Shown here in pieces: positions 51,297 through 59,252 of a stretch of 64,000 nt of DNA (within the stretch, counting starts at the first letter, position 1; each line of letters opens with the position of its first letter). A program made the translations under genes and the position numbers. Origin of the DNA: Thiohalophilus sp. GTDB taxonomy: Bacteria; Pseudomonadota; Gammaproteobacteria; UBA6429; Thiohalophilaceae. The stretch covers positions 237,308-301,307 of the forward strand of contig NZ_JAXHMV010000016.1 of assembly GCF_034521165.1 (NCBI RefSeq). Direction: 5' to 3'. Under the pieces are notes generated by a model. It saw only the letters and a program-made list of their open reading frames with translations. It searched no databases and was not told the origin of the DNA.

Positions 51297-52008
51297 AACC
51301 GCATTTGGAGTCGCCACAGTTAAGACACGTCAAACACCCATCCATCTTGATCACGGCCTTGGTACTGCACTTGCCACACAACTGCGCCCCGGCCGGGAAG
51401 TCGCCTTTGGCTTCCTCGGAGTCTTCGACCATTTGCCTGGCGCCTTCGAACTGGGCGCGTTTTTCCTCGATGAGTTTTTTCTGGTGTTCGTCCAGGCCGT
51501 CGTCTTTTAACAGGCCGATCATGCGCATGTGGCATTCGATGGCGTCGCCGATCTCGGCCACCAGCGAGGGCATGTATCTGCCGCCCTTCTTGAAGTAGCC
51601 GCCGCGCGGATCGAAGACCGAGCGCAGTTCCTCGACCAGGAAGGTGACGTCGCCGCCCTTGCGGAACACGGCGGAGACGATGCGGGTCAGGGCGACGATC
51701 CACTGGAAGTGGTCCATGTTCTTGGAGTTGATGAAGATCTCGAACGGGCGGCGCAGTTCGTGATCGGTGCCCTGGTTGAGGATCAGGTCGTTGATGGTGA
51801 TATACAGCGCGTGTTCGGTCAGCGGAGTTTTTATTTTATAAGTCGAGCCGAGCAACATCTCGGGGCGCTCGAGCTTCTCGTGCATGTGGATGACATTGTC
51901 TTCCGCCTCCGCCTTCTCTTTCAGCGCCGCTTCGGCGGCCTGATCGTCGGCGTCGTCTTCTTTGACAACTTCGTAGGCGGCGATTTTGCTGTCGATTCTG
52001 ATGGCCAT
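51295..52008 (-). CDS. nrdJb: NrdJb: C-terminal subunit of split class II ribonucleotide reductase
   Basis: The 237-residue protein carries the TSCPD-type domain (about 40-150: INDLILNQGTDHELRRPFEIFINSKN, FLVEELRSVFDPRGG) and a C-terminal cysteine array (CGKCSTKAVI...CLTCLNCGDSKCG) that probably re-reduces the active site. In Pseudomonas NrdJ is split in this way into NrdJa and NrdJb. It lies 267 nt downstream of nrdJa, with a hairpin repeat between. No strong ribosome site stands out. Confidence 0.85.
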   Translation of the reverse strand: MAIRIDSKIAAYEVVKEDDADDQAAEAALKEKAEAEDNVIHMHEKLERPEMLLGSTYKIKTPLTEHALYITINDLILNQGTDHELRRPFEIFINSKNMDHFQWIVALTRIVSAVFRKGGDVTFLVEELRSVFDPRGGYFKKGGRYMPSLVAEIGDAIECHMRMIGLLKDDGLDEHQKKLIEEKRAQFEGARQMVEDSEEAKGDFPAGAQLCGKCSTKAVIKMDGCLTCLNCGDSKCG

Positions 52009-52149
52009 GGTTGTTTTCCTCTCGCTTGTTCTTTGTGTGTCGGGACAGCCGATCTGTTCACATCTGGTCGTTCGTTTGCCGGACCTTTGTACCCGTAAGG
52101 CTGAATAGTCGCCTACATCTAATTTTCACGGCCTCTACTGACTCGTGTC

Positions 52150-52274
52150 CTGAGTGAGGCCTGATGAGCCTGAGGCAAGGCGCAGTGCTTGTCGAAAAGC
52201 GCAGCGTATAAGTCAATACGTGAGCATTTTCGGGAAGTGCTGCAACGCCGCATCAGGTCATCCGCCTCGCTCAG
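52150..52274. repeat. Long hairpin repeat D2 at the 3' end of nrdJa
   Basis: Same core as D1 with different but self-complementary outer arms (CTGAG.GAGGC..ATGA left and right). It begins 1 bp after the nrdJa stop codon. Confidence 0.85.
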
Positions 52275-52275
52275 A

Positions 52276-55200
52276 CTAGTATTTCCCATAGTACCCTTCT
52301 TTGAGGGCATCATATAAATTCGCCGCATTATGGGTTTCGCCGTCGTATTCGATCTCTTCGTTGCCCTTGGCTTCGATCACGGTGCCGTCGTCCAGGGTGA
52401 AGCGATACGTTGTATTCTCCAGGTCCTTTTCCTTGACCAGTACGCCCTGGAACGCCTCGGGGTTGAAGCGGAAGGTGGTGCAGCCCTTCAGCCCCTGGTG
52501 ATAGGCGTAGGTGTAGATGTCCTTGAAGTCCTCGAAGGCGTAGTCGGTCGGCACGTTGGCGGTCTTGGAGATGGACGAGTCCACCCACTTCTGCGAGGCG
52601 GCCTGGATGTCGACGTGTTCCTTGGGCGTGATGTCCTCGGCGGTGATGAAGTAGTCGGGCAGTTTCGCTTCCTCTTCCTCGCTGTAGGGCATCGCCTTCT
52701 GGTTGACCAGCTCGCGGTAGGCCAGCAGCTCGAAGGAGAAGACGTCGACCTTCTCTTTTGATTTGCGCCCTTCGCGGATCACGTTGCGCGCGTAGTGGTG
52801 CGCGAACGAGGGCTCGATGCCGTTACTGGCGTTGTTGGCCAGCGACAGGGAGATGGTGCCGGTCGGGGCGATGGAGCTGTGATGGGTGAAGCGCACGCCC
52901 TTCTCGGCGATCTGCTCGACCAGTTCCGGGTCCACCTCGGCCATCTTCTGCATATAGCGGCTGTACCGGGCCTGCAGCACCTTGCCCTTGAGCTTCTGGC
53001 CGACCTTGATGCCGTCCTTTTTCATCTCCGGGCGCCAGCGCAGCATGTCGGCGGTGACCTTGAACTCCTGCTCCATGATCGGCGCCGGGCCTTTTTCCTC
53101 GGCCAGGGCCAGGCCGGTGCGCCAGCCTTCCAGCGCCAGCTCGCGGCTGACTTTCTCGGTGAACTCCACCGACTCGCAGCTGCCGTATTTCATGCGCAGC
53201 ATGGTCAGCGTGGAACCCAGGCCCAGGAAGCCCATGCCGTGACGACGCTTGCTCAGGATCTCGTTGCGCTGGCCTTCCAGTGGCAGGCCGTTGATCTCGA
53301 CCACGTTATCCAGCATGCGGGTGAAGATGCTGACCACCTTTTGATATTCCTCCCAGTCGAAGCTCGCCTCACTGGTGAACGGCTTGCGCACGAACTTGGT
53401 CAGGTTGATGGAACCCAGCAGGCAGGAGCCGTAGGGCGGTAATGGCTGCTCTCCGCATTGCCCTGTGACCAGCCCGTTGAAGATCACGGTGTTGTGATCC
53501 TGCTGGGTGGTATCGAAGACAGCTTCCCGGCCCACATACTCAATCGACTCGATGGTGGCGGTGAATTTCTGGGTCTTGTACAGCGCACGCTCGGCGGCCC
53601 ATTCACGATAACGATCGTTTTTGTAATCGAGCAGGAATCCGATCTCGTCCATGAACTGTTCGCGGGACTCGCCGTCGATAATCAGTTCATGATCGGCCTG
53701 GCAGTTGTATGCCTTGCTGCCGCCATGACCGTCGGGCAACATCCGCTCGCCGGCATCGCGGCGTTTGTGGATGCGGCACAGAACGCCGAAGTTGGACAGC
53801 AGCATCTGCACTTCCTGCAACAGCTTCCTGTGACTGGAGGCGAGGCGAATGGAGCAGCTCTGGCTCTTGCCGGAGATATTCACCGTGCCGTCGGCCTGGA
53901 ACAGGGCGCGCAGGTAACCCTTGATGCACTCTTGCGAGCCGCGCCAGACGACTTCCGGCACCTGCAGTTTGGTCTGTTTGGTGAAACCGTAATGTTCGAG
54001 CACCCGCGCCAGAATCACCGAGCGGACGAACACGTGATTGCGATCCGGTACGGCGACCGGGGAAACATGGTAAGCGCGCGGCGTCATGGCCACATCGCCG
54101 ATCAGCGAGTTGACATAGTTAACAATGGCCGGGGCAAGCACCCGATCCTCGCCCCAGAAATTGACAATCGCCGCCTCCTTGCCGCCACCACGATTGGTGA
54201 AGTGGCCGTCGCCGGCAATCAGCCCCAGCAACATGCCCAGTTCTTTTGAACCTTCATTGCCAAACTGGCCCTTGCCGGATTGCACCAGCAGACTGTCGCC
54301 TTCCTTGAGCTCACTCAGCGGAATTTTGCCCCGACCGGTATAGAAGTCATGCCACTCGGTGGCCTTGATTTCATAACCTTCTTTGGTGGTAACCCGATAG
54401 ACATCCGCCTCGCCGGCGGTCATGAAGGCCGGTACCGCCGAACGCACATCGGTGCCCCGGCCGTCCTGACCCAGCGCCCGGGTATCCACGGTGGTTTGCA
54501 GCTCGGCGCCGGATTTGTACAGTTCACCGATTTCGACCATGCCGTACTGGGTATGCAGACGGGTATCGGCGGTGACACACGGGTTGGTCGCCCGGATGTT
54601 CTCGCAGTACCAGTTGTTGTTCTGTTCGTTGACCCGATCGATCAGGATGAACCCCGGCTCGGCGAAGTCGTAGGTGGAGTTCATGATCATGTTCCACAGG
54701 TGCTTGGCCTTGAGGGTCTTGTACACCTTGCAGGCCACCAGCCCTTCCTTGTTGGTGAAGTACTTGTTCTTGACCGGCCAGTCACGCCAGATGATCTGCT
54801 CGCTGTCCTTGAGATCGATGCCGTCTTCGGTGATCTCCTTCTCGGTCAGCGGGAAGGCCAGTTGCCACCAGCCGTCGCTTTCCACTGCCTGCATGAACTC
54901 GTCGGTGATCAACAGGCTCAGGTTGAACTGGCGCAGGCGGGCGTTTTCGCGCTTGGCACGAATGAAGTCCATCACGTCCGGGTGGCCGACATCGAAGGTC
55001 GCCATCTGCGCGCCGCGGCGCCCGCCGGCAGAGGAGACGGTGAAGCACATCTTGTCGTAGATATCCATGAACGACAGCGGCCCGGAGGTGTAGGCGCCGG
55101 CGCCGGAGACGTAGGCGCCCTTGGGACGCAGTGTGGAGAAGTCATAACCTATACCTGAACCCGACTTCAGAGTAAGCCCTGCTTCATGCACCTTGTTTAA

Positions 55201-55551
55201 TATGTCGTCCATCGAGTCCTCGATGGTGCCGGAGACGGTGCAGTTGATGGTGGAGGTGGCCGGCTTGTGGGCCAGCGCGCCGGCGTTGGAGGTGATGCGC
55301 CCGGCGGGGATGGCGCCCTGGCGCAGGGCCCAGAGGAACTGCTCGTACCAGTACTCCTGCTGCTCCGGGGTTTCCTCCACGTCGGCCAGCGCCCGGGCCA
55401 CCCGTTTGTAGGTGTCGTCCATGCTCTGGTCGATGATCTGACCGTCCTTGCTCTTGAGGCGGTATTTTTTGTCCCAGATATCGAGGGATGCGTCCTGGAA
55501 CGGGATTTCTTTGACACTGCCGGCGGGCAGTTTATGTAGCTGGGCGCTCAT
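52276..55551 (-). CDS. nrdJa: NrdJa: class II (B12-dependent) ribonucleotide reductase with intein
   Basis: The precursor has 1091 residues; without the intein it has about 717, the size of Pseudomonas NrdJa. Substrate and core motifs: STINCTVSGTIEDSMDD, GIGYDFSTLRPKG, SSAGGRRGAQMA, then NP-CGEQPLPPYGSC, ending with ATNP before and CGEQ after the intein. The enzyme reduces ribonucleotides with adenosylcobalamin. The ATG at 55551 follows GGGAGG at 10 nt. nrdJb is downstream. Two NrdR-box-like sites lie upstream. Confidence 0.95.
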   Translation of the reverse strand: MSAQLHKLPAGSVKEIPFQDASLDIWDKKYRLKSKDGQIIDQSMDDTYKRVARALADVEETPEQQEYWYEQFLWALRQGAIPAGRITSNAGALAHKPATSTINCTVSGTIEDSMDDILNKVHEAGLTLKSGSGIGYDFSTLRPKGAYVSGAGAYTSGPLSFMDIYDKMCFTVSSAGGRRGAQMATFDVGHPDVMDFIRAKRENARLRQFNLSLLITDEFMQAVESDGWWQLAFPLTEKEITEDGIDLKDSEQIIWRDWPVKNKYFTNKEGLVACKVYKTLKAKHLWNMIMNSTYDFAEPGFILIDRVNEQNNNWYCENIRATNPCVTADTRLHTQYGMVEIGELYKSGAELQTTVDTRALGQDGRGTDVRSAVPAFMTAGEADVYRVTTKEGYEIKATEWHDFYTGRGKIPLSELKEGDSLLVQSGKGQFGNEGSKELGMLLGLIAGDGHFTNRGGGKEAAIVNFWGEDRVLAPAIVNYVNSLIGDVAMTPRAYHVSPVAVPDRNHVFVRSVILARVLEHYGFTKQTKLQVPEVVWRGSQECIKGYLRALFQADGTVNISGKSQSCSIRLASSHRKLLQEVQMLLSNFGVLCRIHKRRDAGERMLPDGHGGSKAYNCQADHELIIDGESREQFMDEIGFLLDYKNDRYREWAAERALYKTQKFTATIESIEYVGREAVFDTTQQDHNTVIFNGLVTGQCGEQPLPPYGSCLLGSINLTKFVRKPFTSEASFDWEEYQKVVSIFTRMLDNVVEINGLPLEGQRNEILSKRRHGMGFLGLGSTLTMLRMKYGSCESVEFTEKVSRELALEGWRTGLALAEEKGPAPIMEQEFKVTADMLRWRPEMKKDGIKVGQKLKGKVLQARYSRYMQKMAEVDPELVEQIAEKGVRFTHHSSIAPTGTISLSLANNASNGIEPSFAHHYARNVIREGRKSKEKVDVFSFELLAYRELVNQKAMPYSEEEEAKLPDYFITAEDITPKEHVDIQAASQKWVDSSISKTANVPTDYAFEDFKDIYTYAYHQGLKGCTTFRFNPEAFQGVLVKEKDLENTTYRFTLDDGTVIEAKGNEEIEYDGETHNAANLYDALKEGYYGKY
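53458..54579 (-). mobile_element. In-frame intein with LAGLIDADG endonuclease in NrdJa
   Basis: A 374-residue insertion starts with Cys1 (CVTADTRLHTQYG). Block B holds the TxxH motif (ATEWH). A two-motif LAGLIDADG homing endonuclease is in the middle (LLGLIAGDGHF and YLRALFQADGTV). Block F/G reads AVFDTTQQDHNTVIFNGLVTGQ-C. The end is Gly-Gln, where His-Asn is usual, followed by Cys+1. It inserts exactly before the Cys of NPCGEQ, the presumed thiyl-radical residue of class II RNR, so splicing is needed for activity. Confidence 0.92.
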
Positions 55552-55675
55552 GTAGGGTGATCCTCCCGGTGCGATAAAAATCAATAAAATCAATCACCCG
55601 GACCGCCTTGTTATCTACGGCAAGCGGCGTTCTCGGGTACGGCGGGTACAACTGGTTTACAGCTCAATCCGGCAA

Positions 55676-55691
55676 ACACTAGATATTGTGT
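55676..55691. promoter_or_regulatory. NrdR-box-like site 1
   Basis: ACACTAGATATTGTGT matches the ACACwATATwTTGTGT-type NrdR consensus closely. It lies 125 bp upstream of nrdJa. NrdR is a nucleotide-sensing repressor of RNR genes. Confidence 0.65.
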
Positions 55692-55841
55692 TTGATGTAG
55701 GAGCTTAGGACCAGGAGCGGGGTCTGTCAATGCTTTATCGACTATTTTACAAGTTAGGGTTTACCCTTAACAAACAAGAACTTGCACTATTTTCAGGCCG
55801 TCTGCGCCGAACCGGTGCGAGGCGGAATTCTCACCCCGCCA

Positions 55842-55857
55842 GAACTATATATTGTGT
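55842..55857. promoter_or_regulatory. NrdR-box-like site 2
   Basis: GAACTATATATTGTGT is a second match, 166 bp from site 1, towards the hsp20 gene. NrdR pairs are usually spaced about one or three helix turns apart, so this wide spacing is odd. The remaining spacer (55552-56101) holds no gene; a weak sigma-32-like pair CTTGATA at 55983 and CCTATA at 56005 lies before hsp20. Confidence 0.5.
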
Positions 55858-56101
55858 TTCTAATATTGGCCCGGGGCGCTGCTCCGGGGGTTAGGGGCTA
55901 CTCACGTTATGACCGTTTTGGCCAAAACAGCACAAATCACTCGCCGTCGGCGGGGCAAACCCGCATCGATTTGGCCCGCGCACTTGATAAAAATCCGGCT
56001 CACACCTATATCCCTTTCAAGCAGATGGACACTGTGCGCACAGCAACACCTGCGAATAAATTCAACCCAAGTTGTTTATTTGCAATAAAGGAGAACGAAT
56101 C

Positions 56102-56542
56102 ATGACCCTGGTACGTTATGAACCCTGGAGCATGCTGAACCAGATCCGCCGCGAAATGGATCAGATGCTCGAAGGCACCAGCGAAAGCGGTGAAAGCAGC
56201 GCCATTGCCACCAGCGACTGGATTCCGGCAGTGGATATCAAAGAGACCAAGGACGCCTTCATCCTGCATGCCGATGTCCCCGGCGTGGATCCCAAGGATG
56301 TGGACGTGCACATGGAAAACGGCATTTTGACCATCAAGGGCGAACGCGAGTCCGAGAAGAAGGACGAGCGCGAAGGCTACAAGCGGGTGGAACGCCAGTA
56401 CGGCGCCTTCTATCGCCGATTCAGCCTGCCGGATACCGCCGATGCGGAGAAGATCTCGGCCAAGAGCAAGAACGGCGTGGTGGAAATCACCATTCCCAAG
56501 AAGGAAGCCGTGCAGCCGCGCAAGATCTCGGTTGAAAGCTGA
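56102..56542 (+). CDS. Hsp20-family small heat-shock protein
   Basis: The 146-residue protein starts at an ATG with AAGGAG upstream. The alpha-crystallin domain covers about 48-140: WIPAVDIKETKDAFILHADVPG, NGILTIKGERESE, YKRVERQYGAFYRRFSLPD and the dimer arm NGVVEITIPK. The C-terminal tail has the PRKISVES end. It holds unfolded proteins. Its neighbour at 56812 is a second, divergent Hsp20, so they may form mixed oligomers. Confidence 0.93.
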   Translation: MTLVRYEPWSMLNQIRREMDQMLEGTSESGESSAIATSDWIPAVDIKETKDAFILHADVPGVDPKDVDVHMENGILTIKGERESEKKDEREGYKRVERQYGAFYRRFSLPDTADAEKISAKSKNGVVEITIPKKEAVQPRKISVES

Positions 56543-56661
56543 TAGAGCGTTAGAGCGTTAGAGCGTTAGAGCGTTAGAGCGTTAGAGCGTTAGAGCGTTA
56601 GAGCGTTAGAGCGTTAGAGCGTTAGAGCGTTAGAGCGTTAGAGCGTTAGAGCGTTAGAGCG
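56543..56661. repeat. Octamer tandem array (TAGAGCGT)
   Basis: About 14.8 copies of the 8-bp unit TAGAGCGT start directly at the Hsp20 stop codon. Confidence 0.95.
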
Positions 56662-56795
56662 CGAGATGGTCGAGTCGAAAGGGGTGGAGTGTCAAGCCGC
56701 CGCTGCCTCCTTTTTCGACCTCACGACCTCGCGATCTCGCGACCTGACGACCTGACGACCTCACGCTCTCGCGACCTCACGATCTCACCAACCAT
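56662..56795. repeat. Degenerate ACCTCACG/ACCTCGCG repeats
   Basis: Imperfect 9-10-bp units (GACCTCACGA, GACCTCGCGA, GACCTGACGA) fill the rest of the spacer before the second Hsp20 gene. Confidence 0.75.
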
Positions 56796-56811
56796 ATATT
56801 AAGGAGTGACC

Positions 56812-57312
56812 ATGAACGCCATGGCTGAACTACAACGTGGACTCAACCGTGCCTGGCACACCGTCAGCGAGGGCTGGACCCAGCTGCGGGACCGGGCGGC
56901 CAATGCCATTACCCGCTTCAATCCGGTCAACCGCGAGGGCGAGGTGGAATCCGCCGAGGACGTCGGCGTGCTGCGCGGCGCCCGCTGGAGCGTCCTGGCC
57001 GCGGATGTGCAGGACAAGGGCGAGGAGCTGGTTGTGCGCCTGGAAGTCCCGGGCATGGAATCCGATGACTTCGATATCGCGGTGGTCGACGACACCCTGC
57101 TGGTGCGCGGGGAAAAACGCCTGCAACGGGAACAGACCGAGGGCGATTACCATATCCGCGAATGCGCCTACGGCGCCTTCCAGCGCGCCGTCCCCCTGCC
57201 GATCGCGGTCGACCAGGACAAGGCCAAGGCCCGCTACAAGCGCGGCATACTGAGCATCAGCCTGCCCAAGGCCAGCCACGCCCGGCGCCGCAGAATCGAA
57301 GTCGGCAGTTAG
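56812..57312 (+). CDS. Divergent Hsp20-family protein
   Basis: The 166-residue protein is a longer Hsp20 with an unusual N-terminal part (LNRAWHTVSEGWTQLRDRAANAITRF) and an alpha-crystallin domain (SVLAADVQDKGEELVVRLEVPGMESDDFDIAVVDDTLLVRGEK, YGAFQRAVPLPIAV, GILSISLPKA) ending in basic SHARRRRIEVGS. AAGGAG lies 5 nt before the ATG at 56812. A GTG two codons earlier is less likely. Confidence 0.88.
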   Translation: MNAMAELQRGLNRAWHTVSEGWTQLRDRAANAITRFNPVNREGEVESAEDVGVLRGARWSVLAADVQDKGEELVVRLEVPGMESDDFDIAVVDDTLLVRGEKRLQREQTEGDYHIRECAYGAFQRAVPLPIAVDQDKAKARYKRGILSISLPKASHARRRRIEVGS

Positions 57313-57356
57313 CAGTTGGCAGTTGGCAGTTGGCAGTTGGCAGTTGGCAGTTGGCA
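57307..57356. repeat. Heptamer tandem array (AGTTGGC)
   Basis: About seven copies of AGTTGGC directly at the stop codon of the Hsp20-like gene, with a related inverted segment (CTGCCAAC) near 57425. Confidence 0.9.
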
Positions 57357-57563
57357 GAAATTATGTAGTTCAGGTTGCGCGCAGCGCTACCTGACAGGCT
57401 TCTGACTGCAAACTGCCGACTGCTATCTGCCAACTTATCTTTATTCTTTACATATTCTTGCATTTACTCGTGAAACATTTACCTGCCAGTCAGGCACTAT
57501 AACGATGCCAACACCGCCCACGGCGGGCTTTGAATTGATACCGTAGTAAAAGGGAGGCCAATC

Positions 57564-58949
57564 TTGAGACATCTGACTACCGCCAAACCCGTTCGACATT
57601 TTCTGCTGCTGGCACTCGGCCTGCTGCTGGTTGCCGGCAACGCCGCGGCCCTGCCCACCCACGACAGCCAGGGCCAGGCGCTGCCCAGCCTGGCGCCGAT
57701 GCTGGACAAAGTCACTCCGGCGGTGGTCAATATCGCCACCACCGGCACGGTACGGGTGCGCGGCAACCCGCTGCTGGACGATCCGTTCTTCCGCCGTTTT
57801 TTCGATATGCCGGAACAACCGCGCGAGCGGCGCACCCAGAGCCTGGGCTCGGGGGTCATCGTCGATGCCGACAATGGCTATATCCTGACCAACAACCATG
57901 TGATCGAACATGCCGATCAGATCAAGGTGACCCTGCGCAACGGCAGCAGTTACGACGCCGAACTGATCGGCACCGATCCCGACTCCGATGTAGCCGTGAT
58001 CAAGATCGAGGCCGACAACCTCACCGCCGTGCCGCTGGCCGATTCGGACAGCCTGCGGGTCGGGGATTTCGTGGTGGCGATCGGCAATCCCTTCGGCCTC
58101 GGCCAGACGGTGACCTCCGGCATCGTCAGCGCCCTGGATCGCAGCGGCCTGGGGATTCAGGGTTACGAGGATTTCATCCAGACCGATGCCTCGATCAATC
58201 CCGGCAACTCGGGCGGCGCGCTGGTCAACCTCAACGGCGAGCTGATCGGCATCAACAACGCCATCTTCTCCCGCTCCGGGGGTAATATCGGCATCGGCTT
58301 CGCCATCCCGATCAATATGGCGCAAAAAATTATGGCCCAACTGGTCGAACACGGCGAGGTACGCCGCGGCCGCCTTGGCGCCCAGGCCCAGGATCTGACG
58401 CCCGAGCTGGCCCAGGCCTTCGGTCTCAAGCAGGGCGAGGGCGCGGTGATCACCCAGGTGAATGACGGTTCGCCGGCGGACAGGGCGGGACTGCAGCCCG
58501 GTGACATTGTGACCGCGATCGACGGCAAACCGGTGCGTGACGCCAACACGCTGCGCAACAGTATCGGCCTGCTGCCCATCGGCAGCGAAGTCCGCATACA
58601 GGTATTGCGCGAAGGCAAGCAACATGCGCTCACCGCCACCATCGAAAAACCAGCCAGCCAGCAGGCCCAGGGCGGTGAAAAGCTGCACGCCCATCTCACC
58701 GGCGCCCGCTTCTCGGACATTACCGAAGGCCATCGTCTGCACGGGCGCATCGAAGGCGTCCTGGTCAGCGAGGTCGAGCGAGGCAGCCCGGCCTGGAGTG
58801 CCGGCCTGCGCCCGAATGACGTGATCGTCTCGGTCAATCGCCAGCCGATCAAAAGCGTGGCCGACATGCGCGATGTGATCGGCAACAGCCCGCAACTGTT
58901 GCTCAATATCCGTCGCGGTAACGGGGCCCTGTTCCTCTATCTGCGCTGA
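57564..58949 (+). CDS. degQ: DegQ/DegS-type periplasmic serine protease (Do family)
   Basis: The 461-residue precursor has a signal peptide (FLLLALGLLLVAGNAAA). The trypsin-like domain (about 45-245) has the catalytic triad: His in NNHVIE, Asp in DSDVAV, Ser in NPGNSGGALV. Two PDZ domains follow (about 265-355 with GAVITQVNDGSPADRAGLQPGD, and 370-460 with GVLVSEVERGSPAWSAGLRPND). It degrades or chaperones misfolded envelope proteins. The start is a TTG at 57564 with GGGAGG 8 nt upstream. Its place after Hsp20 genes fits stress response. Confidence 0.93.
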   Translation: MRHLTTAKPVRHFLLLALGLLLVAGNAAALPTHDSQGQALPSLAPMLDKVTPAVVNIATTGTVRVRGNPLLDDPFFRRFFDMPEQPRERRTQSLGSGVIVDADNGYILTNNHVIEHADQIKVTLRNGSSYDAELIGTDPDSDVAVIKIEADNLTAVPLADSDSLRVGDFVVAIGNPFGLGQTVTSGIVSALDRSGLGIQGYEDFIQTDASINPGNSGGALVNLNGELIGINNAIFSRSGGNIGIGFAIPINMAQKIMAQLVEHGEVRRGRLGAQAQDLTPELAQAFGLKQGEGAVITQVNDGSPADRAGLQPGDIVTAIDGKPVRDANTLRNSIGLLPIGSEVRIQVLREGKQHALTATIEKPASQQAQGGEKLHAHLTGARFSDITEGHRLHGRIEGVLVSEVERGSPAWSAGLRPNDVIVSVNRQPIKSVADMRDVIGNSPQLLLNIRRGNGALFLYLR

Positions 58950-58955
58950 TCTCCC

Positions 58956-58993
58956 GCCAGTCGGCTGCCCGGCCGACTGGCTCTTCTTCTCTT
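58956..58993 (+). terminator. Rho-independent terminator after degQ
   Basis: A 10-bp stem, GCCAGTCGGC/GCCGACTGGC, with a 6-nt loop is followed by a T-rich run. The 250 bp from here to 59252 hold no gene that I can support. Confidence 0.85.
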
Positions 58994-59252
58994 CTGGGGC
59001 GCTGGCCGACACTTCAGGTACTATACTGAAGAAAAACCGTCGGGCTCATGCATCACCGGCCACGCATTTGCCAAATCAAACGCTGTGACCACCCACCAGG
59101 CTGAAAATCCTCTCCGGGTTGTGTACTGTTTTTGGCCCGCGCGGGGTTCCTGTTGAGGATTTACCGGTTCCCGGCATGTCAAGCAAACCGATCAGTGGTA
59201 TTTTACCCCTCATGAGAGAGCCTGCCTCGACAATCGCTCCCCGGATAGACCC

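Noticed and set aside
46123..52274. Chromosomal integron with attC sites
   Set aside because: Gene-plus-repeat order and orientation fit, but repeats are about 200 bp, conserved inside rather than at the outer core sites, there is no consistent RYYYAAC/GTTRRRY pair, no integrase is seen, and nrdJ is a core gene.
57441..59012. 523-residue open frame opposite degQ
   Set aside because: Antisense shadow of a clear protease gene; composition of a reverse-frame artefact.
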